Shown here: positions 1-9,408 of the stretch, one piece after another | How the letters are laid out: each line of letters begins with the position of its first letter | Numbering within the stretch: position 1 is the stretch's first letter | NCBI GenBank assembly: GCA_001898835.1 | Contig: MKVM01000001.1 | Coordinates: 689,615 to 753,614 of the forward strand | Source: Micrococcales bacterium 72-143 | GTDB lineage: Bacteria > Actinomycetota > Actinomycetes > Actinomycetales > Microbacteriaceae | Reading direction: 5' to 3' | Length of the DNA stretch: 64,000 nt | Program-made: the position numbers and the translations under genes | The notes under the pieces: generated by a model | Database searches by the model: none | Told to the model about the DNA's origin: nothing | Seen by the model: only the letters and a program-made list of their open reading frames with translations

Positions 1-1350
1 GTCGACCACCTGCAGATCCGCGACGGCGACTTCAACTGGTTCGAGGCGGGGGCGCTGCTGCTGTCGGCCATCATCGTGCCGATCTTCTCGAAGCTCGGCG
101 ACATGCACGGGCACAAGCGGATGCTGCTGATCTCGACCGCGCTCACGGCGGGCGCCACCTGGTGGCTCGCCGTCACGGCCGACTTCTGGAGCTTCCTCGC
201 GGCCTGGTCGCTGCAGTCGTTCTACGTCGTCTGGCTGCCGCTCGAGGTCGCGCTCATCTTCGACAGGGGGCGCCGCAGCGGCACGGCGGCGTCCGCCACG
301 CGTCGCGCCGCCGGCTTCCTCGTGGTGGCGCTCGAGGCCGGGGCGATCGCGGGGGCGCTCGGTGCGAGCCGCGTGTTCGCGGCGGTGGGAGAGAACGTCA
401 TGCTCACCCTCTTCGTTCCCGCCGTCGCGGTGACGCTCGTGTTCTTCGCGATCCTGTTCGGGGTGCCGGAGTCGGAGCCGCTGCCGGGACGTCGCCTCGA
501 CCTCGTCGGCTTCGGGCTGCTGTCGCTCGGCCTCGTCGTCATCACGGCCGGGCTCGCCCTGCTGCGCGAGGACGCCGGCGTGGGCGGCATCCTCGGCGTA
601 GTGGGCCTCATCCTCGCGGGCCTCGCGATCATCTACGCCTTCGGCCGTTGGGTGCTGAAGCAGCCGGACCCCGCGATCGACCTGCGCGTCATGCGCCGGC
701 CCGCCATGTGGCCGGTGCTCGTGACCGCGGGCCTCTTCGGCATCAGCGTGCTGGGAGCCCAGGCGCCGCTCTCGACCTACGCGGGCACGGATCCCGGTGA
801 GGTGGGCTACGGGCTCGGGCTCGACTCCGGCGACCGGTCGATCCTCATCGGCGTCTACCTCATCTCGATGATCGTCGGCGCGCTGCTGTTCGCCGCCGTG
901 TCGAAGCGCCTCTCGCCGCGGCTGTCGCTCATCCTCGCGACCGCCTTCGTCGCGGCGGGCTACCTGCTGTTCCTGCCGTTCCACCTGGAGACCTGGCAGG
1001 TGGTCGGCAACATGGTCATCGCGGGTCTCGGCTCGGGGGCGCTCGTCGCCGCCCTCCCCGCCGCGGCCGCCGCTGCGGCCCCGCGGGGTCAGACCGGCGT
1101 CGCCGCGGGCATGACCAACACGACCAAGACCATCGGCGGCGCGTTCGCATCCGCGGTATTCGGCGTCGTGCTCGTGGCGGGCACGGGCGGCTCGGACTCG
1201 ACCGCGGCGCCGCTGGCCGGCTACATGACCGTGTGGGCGATCTGCGGCGTCGGCGCGCTCGTCGCGATGGTGCTGCTGTTCTTCGTGCCGAAGCTCGCCT
1301 TCGCGGACGTCGAGGAGGACCTGCTTCCCGAGGCCGACGCCCTCCGCTGA
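1..1350 (+). CDS. MFS transporter, DHA2-like (5' end outside window)
   Basis: Integral membrane permease of the major facilitator superfamily, probably a drug or small-molecule exporter. The frame is open from base 1, so the true start lies upstream. The GTG at 76 is internal, because the residues before it already form a membrane helix leading into the loop SKLGDMHGHKRM, which is the MFS motif A position (GxLaDrxGrr). About eleven further hydrophobic segments follow, with a short acidic tail after the last one. A run of Ala codons at about 1050-1080 is ordinary high-GC coding. The downstream gene converges and begins 22 nt after the stop. Substrate cannot be told from sequence. The family call is secure; the subfamily is inferred from the long central loop and the helix count. 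Confidence 0.85.
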   Translation, partial: VDHLQIRDGDFNWFEAGALLLSAIIVPIFSKLGDMHGHKRMLLISTALTAGATWWLAVTADFWSFLAAWSLQSFYVVWLPLEVALIFDRGRRSGTAASATRRAAGFLVVALEAGAIAGALGASRVFAAVGENVMLTLFVPAVAVTLVFFAILFGVPESEPLPGRRLDLVGFGLLSLGLVVITAGLALLREDAGVGGILGVVGLILAGLAIIYAFGRWVLKQPDPAIDLRVMRRPAMWPVLVTAGLFGISVLGAQAPLSTYAGTDPGEVGYGLGLDSGDRSILIGVYLISMIVGALLFAAVSKRLSPRLSLILATAFVAAGYLLFLPFHLETWQVVGNMVIAGLGSGALVAALPAAAAAAAPRGQTGVAAGMTNTTKTIGGAFASAVFGVVLVAGTGGSDSTAAPLAGYMTVWAICGVGALVAMVLLFFVPKLAFADVEEDLLPEADALR

Positions 1351-1372
1351 CCGGCCGCGCGGCGGGCCGTGC

Positions 1373-2143
1373 TCACGCCTTGGGCGCGAGCACGCCCTTG
1401 TGGATGGTGCGCACCGCCGACTGGGCGACGGGCTTCACGACCACGAGGTCGAGGTCGACGTGCGACGGCAGCTCGACCGCGTGCACGATCGCCTCGGCGA
1501 TGTCGGCCGCGACGAGCGGGTTCGCGACGCCCTCGTAGACGGCGTCCGCGGCTGCCCGGTCGCCCCTGTACCGCACGAGCGAGAAGTCGGTCTTGACCAT
1601 CCCGGGCGCGATCTCGACGACCCGCAGCGGCTCGCCGCCGAGCTCGAGCCGCAGCACCCCGAGCAGGGCGTGCTGCGCGTGCTTGGCGGCGTTGTAGCCC
1701 CCGCCTCCCGGGTAGACCGTGTGACCTGCGATCGAGGTGACCGCGACGATGTCGCCGGAGCCGCGCGCCGCGGAGCCGGCCCGCAGCGCCGGGAGCAGCG
1801 CCGCGATCATCCGCTGCGTTCCGAGCACGTTGACCTCGAACATCGTGCGCCAGTCGTCGAGGATCGCGTCCTCGACGCTCTCGGTGCCGAGCGCGCCGCC
1901 CGCGTTGTTGACGAGGGCGTGCAGGGGGCCGCCCGCCTCCACCTCGGAGCGGATGCGGGCGACATCCGCGTCGTCGGTCACGTCGGCGACGATCGGCGTC
2001 AGCACGCCCTCCGCCGCGAGCGCCTCCAGGCGGTCGGCACGACGTGCGACCCCGATCACCTGCCACCCGTGCGCCGCGAACAGCCGCGCCGTCGCCTCCC
2101 CGATGCCCGAGCTCGCCCCCGTCACGACCACGCGATACGTCAT
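1373..2143 (-). CDS. SDR family NAD(P)-dependent oxidoreductase
   Basis: Classical short-chain dehydrogenase of 256 residues, cytosolic, with unknown substrate. The N-terminal Rossmann motif TGASSGIG (residues 8-15), the NNAGG motif near residue 79, catalytic Ser137, and the YNAAK motif with Tyr150 and Lys154 are all present, so the enzyme should be active. ARR after the second strand suggests NADP(H) preference. The ATG at 2143 is chosen because the fold starts at once after it and TAACGT lies 7 nt upstream, which fits a leaderless transcript; GGGAG in the same gap could also act as a ribosome site. It is divergent from the acyltransferase at 2212, so the two share a 68-bp promoter region. 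Confidence 0.85.
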   Translation of the reverse strand: MTYRVVVTGASSGIGEATARLFAAHGWQVIGVARRADRLEALAAEGVLTPIVADVTDDADVARIRSEVEAGGPLHALVNNAGGALGTESVEDAILDDWRTMFEVNVLGTQRMIAALLPALRAGSAARGSGDIVAVTSIAGHTVYPGGGGYNAAKHAQHALLGVLRLELGGEPLRVVEIAPGMVKTDFSLVRYRGDRAAADAVYEGVANPLVAADIAEAIVHAVELPSHVDLDLVVVKPVAQSAVRTIHKGVLAPKA

Positions 2144-2211
2144 GGCTCCCACGTTAGGCCGTCTCGGCGGCAGCTGGTCCCGGGGTCGCCGGGACTTCGT
2201 ACGCTGGGGGC

Positions 2212-3315
2212 ATGACCGAGACCGCGGCACCGACCAAGCCGCGCGTGCGCGTCCCCTTCTGGGACAACGCGCGTTTCGCGTGCATCGTGCTCGTCGTCAT
2301 GGGGCACGCGATCCAGCGCCAGACGAGCGACTCCGACAACGCGCTCTCGCTCTACCTGTTCATCTACGCGTTCCACATGCCCGCGTTCGCGATCGTGTCC
2401 GGGTTCTTCTCGAAGGCGACCCCGCCGGGACTGCGGCAGATGCGCCGCATCATCACCGACTTCGTGCTGCCGTACATCATCATGCAGACCATCTGGTCGC
2501 TCGTGCAGTGGCTCGTCGAGGGAAAGAACGTCTTCAACCCCACCGAGCCGCATTGGACCCTGTGGTTCCTGCTGGCGCTCGCGATCTTCCGGATGGTGCT
2601 GCCGTACCTCGCCCTGCTGCGCTGGCCGCTGCTGTGGGCGGTCGTCGCCTCCGTGACGGTGGGTTTCTTCTCGAACGTCGACTCGACGTTCTCGCTCTCG
2701 CGCGCGATCGGCATCCTGCCGTTCTTCGTGCTGGGCTGGAAGCTGCGCCACTGGGGGCTCGTGGACCGCTGGCGGCACCTGCCCACGGGCGGGATCTGGG
2801 CGATCCGAGGGGTGGCCGCGGCGGTGCTCGGCGGCTGGCTCGCGGTCGTGCTCACGGGCATCCGGTCGTTCCGCGAGTTCGACCTGCGGTTCTGGTTCTT
2901 CTACGACGACTCGTACCAGGATCTCGGCGAGCCTGTGTGGTGGGCGGGGCTGCTGCGCCTGGCGCTCATCGTGCTCGCCGTGCTGCTGAGCGCGGCGTTC
3001 TTCACGCTCGTGCCGCGCCGGCGCACCTTCTTCACGGCATTCGGCCAGGCCACCATGTACGTCTACCTGCTGCACTCGTTCGTGCTCTACCCGATCCGCG
3101 AGTCGGGCGTGCTCAAGGACGACCACGCCTCGGCGGTGTGGCTGCTGACGATGGTCTTCGCCTCGCTCGCGATCTCGGTCGCCCTGTCGAGCCCGTGGGT
3201 GCGGAGGGTGTTCCGCCCGCTCGTCGAGCCCAAGCCCAACTGGCTCTTCGCGCGGCGCGACGAGCGCCCTCCCGCGCCCTCGCGCACCGACCCCACGGGC
3301 GCCCGCCGTTCCTAG
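2212..3315 (+). CDS. Acyltransferase 3 family membrane protein
   Basis: Membrane-bound O-acyltransferase of the acyltransferase-3 type (fucose 4-O-acetylase-like), 367 residues with about ten hydrophobic helices. The N-terminal WDNARF followed by VVMGHA matches the conserved start of the family, whose His is the presumed catalytic residue. Such proteins acetylate cell-surface sugars or peptidoglycan, with the active site facing the membrane. The C-terminus is a short basic, Pro-rich tail. The hexamer TACGCT at 2200-2205 ends 6 nt before the ATG, so the transcript may be leaderless. The next gene converges with no gap (stop codons at 3313-3315 and 3316-3318). No glycan genes are nearby, so the acceptor is unknown. 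Confidence 0.8.
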   Translation: MTETAAPTKPRVRVPFWDNARFACIVLVVMGHAIQRQTSDSDNALSLYLFIYAFHMPAFAIVSGFFSKATPPGLRQMRRIITDFVLPYIIMQTIWSLVQWLVEGKNVFNPTEPHWTLWFLLALAIFRMVLPYLALLRWPLLWAVVASVTVGFFSNVDSTFSLSRAIGILPFFVLGWKLRHWGLVDRWRHLPTGGIWAIRGVAAAVLGGWLAVVLTGIRSFREFDLRFWFFYDDSYQDLGEPVWWAGLLRLALIVLAVLLSAAFFTLVPRRRTFFTAFGQATMYVYLLHSFVLYPIRESGVLKDDHASAVWLLTMVFASLAISVALSSPWVRRVFRPLVEPKPNWLFARRDERPPAPSRTDPTGARRS

Positions 3316-4785
3316 CTACTCGGCCGCGACGACCTCGTAGCCGTGGTCGACGCGCTTCGGCAGCACGAACACGAGCGCGAAGGCGGCGACGGCGAAGATC
3401 GCCGAGACGAGCATCGCGTGCGCGGCCGACTCCGCGAACGACGGGGCGACGTCCGTCGGACCCGAGATGTCGAGGGTGCCGAAGAACACCGAGCCGATGA
3501 CCGCGATGCCGATGGCCGAGCCGATGCGCTGCATGGTGCCGATGACCCCGGATGCGGCGCCCGCCTCGGTGCGGTCGACGGTCGCGACGATGAACTGCGC
3601 GTTGGGGGCGATGAACAGGCCCGAGCCGATGCCGGCGACCGCGAGGGGCACGAGCAGGTCCCAGTTGGTGAGGTCGGCGGCGGGGACCAGCAGCAGCACG
3701 AGCCACACCGCGATGAGCCCGACGGCCACCATCGCCGTGCCGATCACGAGGGCTGTGCGGCCGAAGCGATGCGCGACGCGGTCGCTCTGCGAGGCACCGA
3801 CGATCGAGCCGAGCGCGAACGGGATCGACACGAGGCCCGACTCGAGCGCCGTGTGGCCGAGGCCGGCCTGCCAGAGGATCGAGATCGTGAAGAAGATGCT
3901 CGTGAACGCCGCGAAGTAGACGAGCGCCAGGATCACGCCGCCCGTGAACGCGGGGTGGCTGAACAGGTGCGGGGGGACGAGCGGGGTGGTGCGGCCGCGC
4001 CGGGTGAGGGCGACCTCCCACAGGGCGAACAGCACGACCAGCACGACGCCGCCGGCGAGCGAGAGCCAGGTCCAGAGCGGCCAGTCGAGGTCCTGCCCCT
4101 CGATGAGCGGCACGAGCACCGCGACGAGCGCGCCGGCGAGCAGCACGAAGCCGAACCAGTCGGCACCCCTCGCGTCCCCGCCCTCGGCGCCGCTCGGCAG
4201 GATGAGGAACGCCGCGACCACGGCGACGACGCCGATCGGGAGGTTCACGAAGAAGATGGAGCGCCATCCGTCCGCGTCGCCGAGCCACTCGATGAGCAGG
4301 CCGCCGACGATCGGGCCGAGGGCCGTCGAGACGCCGATCGCCGCGCCCATCACCGCGAAGGCCTTGCCGCGGTCGCGGCCGGTGAACAGGAGCTGGATGA
4401 GCGCCGTCACGGGCGGGAAGAACAGGCCACCGAAGAGCCCTTGCGCGACACGCGCCACGACGAGAGCCGCGCCGTCCTCCGCGAGACCGCAGGCGAGGCT
4501 CGCGGCGGTGAAGCCGACGAGGCCGACGACGAACACCCACTTGTGCCCGAAGCGGTCGCCGATGCGCCCCGCCGGGATCAGGATGAGGCCGTAGGCGAGC
4601 GCGTAGCCGGAGATGATCCAGGACAGCGTGGCCTCCGACGCGTCGATGCCCGTGCGGATGGTGGGCAGCGCGACGTTGACGATGGTCGTGTCGAGCATGC
4701 CCATGGCGACGCCGAGGATGAGCACCGCGAGCGCGAGCCAGCGCGAGCGGGTGCCCCGGAGGGCCGTGGGGGGTGCGGAGGTCAT
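3316..4785 (-). CDS. DHA2-type MFS drug efflux transporter (EmrB/QacA-like)
   Basis: Proton-driven multidrug exporter of 489 residues with about 14 membrane helices. The first helix carries MLDTTIVNVALPTI, the hallmark of the DHA2 family. Motif A reads GRIGDRFGHKWVF and motif C reads GVSTALGPIVGG, both typical of antiporters. The ATG at 4785 overlaps the stop codon of the upstream PadR gene (ATGA), so the pair is translationally coupled and the PadR protein is very probably its repressor. The operator is described at 5354-5386. The inducing compound cannot be inferred. Confidence 0.88.
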   Translation of the reverse strand: MTSAPPTALRGTRSRWLALAVLILGVAMGMLDTTIVNVALPTIRTGIDASEATLSWIISGYALAYGLILIPAGRIGDRFGHKWVFVVGLVGFTAASLACGLAEDGAALVVARVAQGLFGGLFFPPVTALIQLLFTGRDRGKAFAVMGAAIGVSTALGPIVGGLLIEWLGDADGWRSIFFVNLPIGVVAVVAAFLILPSGAEGGDARGADWFGFVLLAGALVAVLVPLIEGQDLDWPLWTWLSLAGGVVLVVLFALWEVALTRRGRTTPLVPPHLFSHPAFTGGVILALVYFAAFTSIFFTISILWQAGLGHTALESGLVSIPFALGSIVGASQSDRVAHRFGRTALVIGTAMVAVGLIAVWLVLLLVPAADLTNWDLLVPLAVAGIGSGLFIAPNAQFIVATVDRTEAGAASGVIGTMQRIGSAIGIAVIGSVFFGTLDISGPTDVAPSFAESAAHAMLVSAIFAVAAFALVFVLPKRVDHGYEVVAAE

Positions 4786-5351
4786 GAGGGGTCCTTCTGC
4801 CGGGTCCGCTCGTCGCGGACGATGTCGGGGATGGCGGCGAGCAGCTCGTCGTGCCAGGCGAGCTCCGCCTCGAGTCGGTGGATGCCGTGCCGGGTGCCGA
4901 GCGCCTCGGCGACCGTCAGGTAGCGGCGGATGGACGCGTTGTGCTCGCGACGGTGCTCGAGGACCGCGGCGAGCCGGTCGCGGCGGTCGCGGATGACCGC
5001 CTCGAGCTCGTCGAGCCTCTCGGGGTCGAGGCGGGAGATCGCGAGGTCGACGGGGTCGTGCCGCCAGTTCAGCTCGGTGAGCGCGTCGCGCTGCAGGACG
5101 CGGAGCGCGACGCGTCCCGCATCCGTGATGCCGAACACCTGGCGCTCGGGGTAGTTGCCCTGCTTCTCGGTGCGGACCACCTCGATGAGCCGCTCCGCGA
5201 GGAGGCGCCGTGCCGCGCCGTACAGGCCGCCGACGGAGATGTCGGTCCACTCGTGCACGTGCTCCTGCTCGGCGAGCGCGACGAGGGCGTGGCCGTGCAT
5301 CGGTCCGCGCTCGGCGAGCGAGGCGAGGATGTAGAAGCGGATGGACGACAC
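4782..5351 (-). CDS. PadR family transcriptional regulator
   Basis: Winged-helix repressor of 189 residues. The N-terminal PadR domain covers about residues 1-85 (FYILASLAERGPMHGHAL, then GGLYGAARRLLAERLIE and FGITDAGR), and a C-terminal helical PadR_C dimerisation region follows. GTG at 5351 is chosen because the PadR fold starts within five residues and because the promoter and operator lie directly upstream; a longer version from ATG 5405 would put the operator inside the coding region. It forms a two-gene operon with the MFS exporter, with a 4-nt overlap. The layout implies autorepression relieved by the exporter's substrate. Confidence 0.85.
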   Translation of the reverse strand: MSSIRFYILASLAERGPMHGHALVALAEQEHVHEWTDISVGGLYGAARRLLAERLIEVVRTEKQGNYPERQVFGITDAGRVALRVLQRDALTELNWRHDPVDLAISRLDPERLDELEAVIRDRRDRLAAVLEHRREHNASIRRYLTVAEALGTRHGIHRLEAELAWHDELLAAIPDIVRDERTRQKDPS

Positions 5352-5353
5352 CG

Positions 5354-5386
5354 GACTACTTTCGCGTGAGTAGTCGCGCGTGTCAA
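5354..5386 (-). promoter_or_regulatory. PadR promoter and operator: TTGACA -35 plus 7-bp inverted repeat
   Basis: Read on the minus strand, TTGACA (5386-5381) is followed after 17 nt by GAAAGT as a weak -10. Between and over them lies a perfect inverted repeat, GACTACT (5354-5360), 8-nt spacer, AGTAGTC (5369-5375). Arms separated by 8 nt are typical of PadR-family operators. The predicted transcription start falls at or next to the GTG start codon at 5351, so the message should be leaderless. Binding would block RNA polymerase directly. Confidence 0.65.
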
Positions 5387-5508
5387 ATCCTCGACCCCCG
5401 CGCATATGACGCGAGGTTGCACCGGGAATTGCCGCCCGGCCGGACACGGCCGTAACGTTCCGACGAGCGGATGCAGCGGCGTCCGCCGACCCGAACGAGG
5501 AGCGAACC

Positions 5509-6825
5509 ATGTCGGACTGGAAGTTCGAAACCCTGCAGATCCACGCCGGCGCGGCGCCCGACCCGGTCACCAACGCGCGCGCGACGCCGATCTACAAGAC
5601 CACGTCGTACGTGTTCAACAACGCCGACCACGCGAAGAACCTCTTCGCGCTCGCCGAGTTCGGCAACATCTACACCCGCATCATGAACCCGACGCAGGCG
5701 GTCATCGAGGACCGCATCGCGGCGCTCGAGGGCGGCACCGCCGCGCTCGCGACGGCCTCCGGCTCGAGCTCGATCACCTACGCGATCCTCAACATCGCGC
5801 AGTCGGGCGACCACATCGTGTCGTCGAGCTCCATCTACGGCGGCACCTACAACCTCTTCAAGTACACCCTCGCCAAGCTCGGCATCGAGGTCACCTTCGT
5901 CGAGAACCAGGACGACCCCGACGAGTGGCGCGCCGCCGTCCGCCCCAACACCAAGGCGTTCTTCGCCGAGACGATCGGCAACCCGCGCATCAACGTGCTC
6001 GACATCCAGCTCGTCGCCGACATCGCCCACGAGAACGAGCTGCCGCTCATCGTCGACAACACGATCGCGACGCCGTACCTCATCCGCCCCTTCGAGCACG
6101 GCGCCGACATCGTGGTGCACTCCGCCACCAAGTTCCTCGGCGGCCACGGCACGGTCATCGCGGGCCTCATCGTCGACGGCGGCAAGTTCCCCTGGTCGCA
6201 GCACGTCGACAAGTTCCCCGGCCTCACCGAGCCCGACCCCTCGTACCACGGCGCGAGCTACACGGGCGTGCTGGGCGACGGCATCGCCTACGTCATCAAG
6301 GCGCGCGTCACGCTGCTGCGCGACACCGGTGCCGCGCTCTCCCCCGACAGCGCGTTCAGCCTCATCCAGGGCGTCGAGACCCTGTCGCTGCGCATCGAGC
6401 GCCACGTGCAGAACACCCAGGAGATCGCCGAGTGGCTCGAGGAGCACCCGGATGTCGCCTCGGTCAACTACGCCGGCCTCCCGTCGAGCCCGTGGTACGC
6501 GGCAGCCAACAGGTACGCCCCGCGCGGCGTCGGCGCCGTGCTGTCGTTCGAGCTCAAGGGCGGCGTCGACGCGGGCCGCGCGCTCGTCGAGAACGTGAGC
6601 CTGTTCAGCCACCTCGCCAACATCGGCGACGTGCGCAGCCTCATCATCCACCCGGCATCGACGACGCACTCGCAGCTCACGCCCGAGCAGCAGCTGACGA
6701 CGGGCGTCACGCCCGGCCTCGTGCGCCTCTCGATCGGCCTCGAGCACGTGGACGACCTCAAGGCCGACCTGCAGGCGGGCTTCGACGCCGCGCGCCGCGC
6801 GGTCGCCGCGAACGCGAAGGCGTAA
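5509..6825 (+). CDS. metY: O-acetylhomoserine sulfhydrylase (aminocarboxypropyltransferase)
   Basis: PLP enzyme that makes homocysteine from O-acetylhomoserine and sulfide, the direct sulfhydrylation route to methionine; it may also act on O-acetylserine. The 438 residues match the family length. The PLP-binding lysine is Lys208 in [11 protein letters not shown], the motif shared by the Cys/Met metabolism PLP family. GGAG at about 5497-5500 is a good ribosome site. It lies upstream of metX, which supplies its substrate, with an 86-nt gap containing a strong hairpin, so the two may be partly uncoupled. No SAM riboswitch is visible in the 100-nt leader, only a small CGGCCG hairpin at 5437-5452. 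Confidence 0.95.
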   Translation: MSDWKFETLQIHAGAAPDPVTNARATPIYKTTSYVFNNADHAKNLFALAEFGNIYTRIMNPTQAVIEDRIAALEGGTAALATASGSSSITYAILNIAQSGDHIVSSSSIYGGTYNLFKYTLAKLGIEVTFVENQDDPDEWRAAVRPNTKAFFAETIGNPRINVLDIQLVADIAHENELPLIVDNTIATPYLIRPFEHGADIVVHSATKFLGGHGTVIAGLIVDGGKFPWSQHVDKFPGLTEPDPSYHGASYTGVLGDGIAYVIKARVTLLRDTGAALSPDSAFSLIQGVETLSLRIERHVQNTQEIAEWLEEHPDVASVNYAGLPSSPWYAAANRYAPRGVGAVLSFELKGGVDAGRALVENVSLFSHLANIGDVRSLIIHPASTTHSQLTPEQQLTTGVTPGLVRLSIGLEHVDDLKADLQAGFDAARRAVAANAKA

Positions 6826-6838
6826 CCCGCCGCAGCCG

Positions 6839-6875
6839 ATATGCGCCCCCGCCGGATCACGGCGGGGGCGCATAT
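6839..6875 (+). terminator. 15-bp perfect hairpin between metY and metX
   Basis: Arms 6839-6853 and 6861-6875 pair perfectly (ATATGCGCCCCCGCC with its complement) around a 7-nt loop. There is no U-tract. It starts 14 nt after the metY stop codon and ends 37 nt before metX, so it could terminate metY transcripts or stabilise their 3' end and so set a metY to metX ratio. Confidence 0.6.
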
Positions 6876-6911
6876 GCGTAACAGCCCGCGCCGACCCGCG
6901 AGAATGGCGGG

Positions 6912-8117
6912 ATGGACTGGCAGACACCCGAGGACGCCGTACCCTCCGCGTTCGTCACCGAGTCCAACCGCCGGGCGCTGTCGGCCGAGCCGCCCGCCTC
7001 GGGCGCGTGGCGCATCGGCGACGACCCGGGCGACCGCCTCTTCGCACCCCTCGGGCCGATGGAGTTCGAGCGCGGGGGCGCCCTGCCGCACGTCACGATC
7101 GCCTACGAGACGTGGGGTGCGCTGAACGCCGCGGGCGACAACGCCGTCCTCGTGCTCCACGCGCTGACGGGCGACAGCCACCTCACCGGTCCCGCCTCGC
7201 CCGGCCACCCCACCGCCGGCTGGTGGTCGGGACTCGTCGGTCCGGGCAAGGTCCTCGATCCCGAGCGCTGGTTCATCGTCGCCCCCAACATGCTCGGCGG
7301 ATGCCAGGGCTCCACGGGGCCGGCGTCCGTCGCCCCCGACGGCGTCGAGTGGGGTGCGCGATTCCCGTACCTGACGATCCGCGACCAGGTCGAGGCGCAG
7401 CGCGCGCTCACCGACTCCCTCGGCATCCGGCGCTGGGCCGCGGTCATCGGGGGCTCGATGGGCGGGATGCAGTCGCTCGAGTGGGCGGTCAGCCACCCCG
7501 ACCGGGTGGAGCGCTTCGCCGTGCTCGCCGCCCCGCCGAGCTCCTCCGCCGACCAGATCGCGCTCAACTCGGTGCAGAGCGAGGCCATCCGCATGGATCC
7601 CGGGTTCGCGGGGGGCGACTACTACAACGCCGAGGACGGTGCGGGCCCGCACCGCGGTCTCGCGCTCGCGCGACGGATGGCGCTGCTCAACTACCGCTCC
7701 CCCACCGAGCTCGACGACCGCTTCGCGCGCAGCTGGCAGAGCGGCATCAACCCGATGGGCGGCGGCGGCCGGTTCGCGGTGGAGAGCTACCTCGACTTCC
7801 ACGGCAACAAGTTCACGCGGCGCTTCGACGCCAACAGCTACCTCGTGCTCGTCGACGCGATGAACTCGCACGACGTCGGCCGCGACCGCGACGGCATCGC
7901 CGCGGCGCTCGGTCGTGCGACGGGGCTGGGGCTCGTGCTGGGCGTCGACAGCGACCGGCTGTTCCCGGTGCCGGGTCAGCAGACCATCGCCCGGCATCTG
8001 CCGAACAGCCTGAGCGGGGCGGACCCGGTCGTGATCTCCTCGCCCTTCGGGCACGACGCCTTCCTCATCGAGGACGCCCTCGTCGGCGCCGAGCTCGCCC
8101 GCCTGCTCGACGCCTGA
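6912..8117 (+). CDS. metX: Homoserine O-acetyltransferase
   Basis: Alpha/beta-hydrolase fold enzyme, 401 residues, that transfers acetyl from acetyl-CoA to homoserine, the first committed step to methionine. The nucleophile elbow is GGSMGG with Ser182; the C-terminal Asp and the His in SPFGHDAFLIE complete the triad. NMLGGCQGSTGP near residue 126 is the usual MetX signature. It works with MetY just upstream, so the cell uses acetyl activation and direct sulfide incorporation. The ATG at 6912 fits the family N-terminus; the upstream bases show no strong ribosome site. Confidence 0.95.
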   Translation: MDWQTPEDAVPSAFVTESNRRALSAEPPASGAWRIGDDPGDRLFAPLGPMEFERGGALPHVTIAYETWGALNAAGDNAVLVLHALTGDSHLTGPASPGHPTAGWWSGLVGPGKVLDPERWFIVAPNMLGGCQGSTGPASVAPDGVEWGARFPYLTIRDQVEAQRALTDSLGIRRWAAVIGGSMGGMQSLEWAVSHPDRVERFAVLAAPPSSSADQIALNSVQSEAIRMDPGFAGGDYYNAEDGAGPHRGLALARRMALLNYRSPTELDDRFARSWQSGINPMGGGGRFAVESYLDFHGNKFTRRFDANSYLVLVDAMNSHDVGRDRDGIAAALGRATGLGLVLGVDSDRLFPVPGQQTIARHLPNSLSGADPVVISSPFGHDAFLIEDALVGAELARLLDA

Positions 8118-8232
8118 ACCGGGTGACGGACCAGCGGGAGACACGGCGCGCCGCTCCCCCCATTCGGGTGCCGTGTTCTGCCACGATGGATGCGAGGAGG
8201 CCCCGGTCACCCGGACCGGTGGTGTGTGCCGC

Positions 8233-9408
8233 ATGGATCTGATCGCCAAGGAACGCGACCGCGTGTTGCAGCGCGCCGCTCGCGTGTACGGCCTGGGGTT
8301 CACGCTCGTGGCGGGCCTGTGCTTCCTGCTGCCCGGCGCCGCCCCGGATGCCGTGTCGCTCGCGGTCGGGATCGTGCTGCTCCTGCTGCTCGCGGGCGCC
8401 CAGTTCATGCTCGGCATCAGCCGCAACCCGCTCTGGGTGCTGCTGACCCTCACGATCGGCCTCGGCGTCCTCGGCGTCGTGACGGGCTTCGGCTCGGCGG
8501 TCCTCGGCGAGGGCGGCCTCACCACGGTGCAGCTGCTCGTGTCGTGCTCGCTAGCCTCCGTCGCGACCGTCCTGACGGGCACGCCCGGACGCATCGCCGG
8601 GCTCGCCGTCGCGTTCCTGGTGGTGGCGGGGGCGACGCTGTGGTTCACCCAGGCGACGCAGGCGGCCCCCCTGCGCACCGGTGGCCTCGTGCTGCTCGGA
8701 TGGGTGCTCGCGGCGGGGATCGGCCTCTGGGTGTCGGCGGGGGTGCCGCAGGTGAGCAAGCGCATCGCGAGCATCGGCCGTGCCCACCGCGCCGAGCGCC
8801 AGGCGAGCGAGCTGGAGGCCCAGCGTCGCCAGTCGGCACGGCTCCTGCACGACACCGTGCTCGCGACGCTCACCCTGCTCGCCCATTCGGGGGTCGGCGT
8901 CACACCGCAGGCGCTCCGGGAGCAGGCGGCGGAGGACGCCCGCCTGCTGCGGCAGCTGCGCCTCGGCTCGACCCCGACGCCGCAGTCCTCGGGCAGCTAC
9001 CAGCTGGAGTCGGGGGGTGAGCCCGAGCCCGTGCTCGGACGCACCCTCGAGTCGGTCAAGCAGCGCTTCGGACGCATGGGTCTCACCGTCAGCTGGCACG
9101 GGACGGGCCAGGTGCTGCTGCCGAGCGAGGTGCTCGACGCGTTCCTGCTCGCCCTCGCCGAGTGCCTCGAGAACGTGCGCCGGCACTCGGGCGTCACCGA
9201 GGCGCACGTCACGATCACCGACGACGAGACGACCGTGCGCGCCATGGTGACGGATGCGGGGGTCGGCTTCGCCATCGACGACATCGACGAGGCGAAGCTC
9301 GGCTTCGCGGAGTCGGTCGTCGCCCGGCTGCGCGACGTCGGCGGCAACGCGCGCCTGTTCTCGTCGCCGGGCTCGGGCACCACGGTCGTCCTGGAGGTCC
9401 CGAGATGA
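8233..9408 (+). CDS. Membrane sensor histidine kinase (NarL-type partner)
   Basis: Sensor kinase of 391 residues. About five or six membrane helices fill residues 18-170, then a short coiled region leads to the H-box RLLHDTVLATLTLLAH with His206 as phospho-acceptor. The C-terminal ATPase has an N-box (LAECLENVRRHSG, Asn314), a G1 box (DAGVGF) and a G2 region (SSPGSGTTV), so it should be catalytic. There is no large external sensor domain, so the stimulus may be sensed in the membrane. ATG 8233 is chosen over 8173 because the residues between are not hydrophobic and not family-like. The stop overlaps the next start (ATGA); the response regulator follows two genes down. Confidence 0.85.
   Translation: MDLIAKERDRVLQRAARVYGLGFTLVAGLCFLLPGAAPDAVSLAVGIVLLLLLAGAQFMLGISRNPLWVLLTLTIGLGVLGVVTGFGSAVLGEGGLTTVQLLVSCSLASVATVLTGTPGRIAGLAVAFLVVAGATLWFTQATQAAPLRTGGLVLLGWVLAAGIGLWVSAGVPQVSKRIASIGRAHRAERQASELEAQRRQSARLLHDTVLATLTLLAHSGVGVTPQALREQAAEDARLLRQLRLGSTPTPQSSGSYQLESGGEPEPVLGRTLESVKQRFGRMGLTVSWHGTGQVLLPSEVLDAFLLALAECLENVRRHSGVTEAHVTITDDETTVRAMVTDAGVGFAIDDIDEAKLGFAESVVARLRDVGGNARLFSSPGSGTTVVLEVPR

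Noticed and set aside
5404-5508. SAM riboswitch in the metY leader
   Set aside because: Only about 100 nt with a small CGGCCG hairpin are available, and none of the SAM-II, SAM-IV or S-box core sequences are visible.
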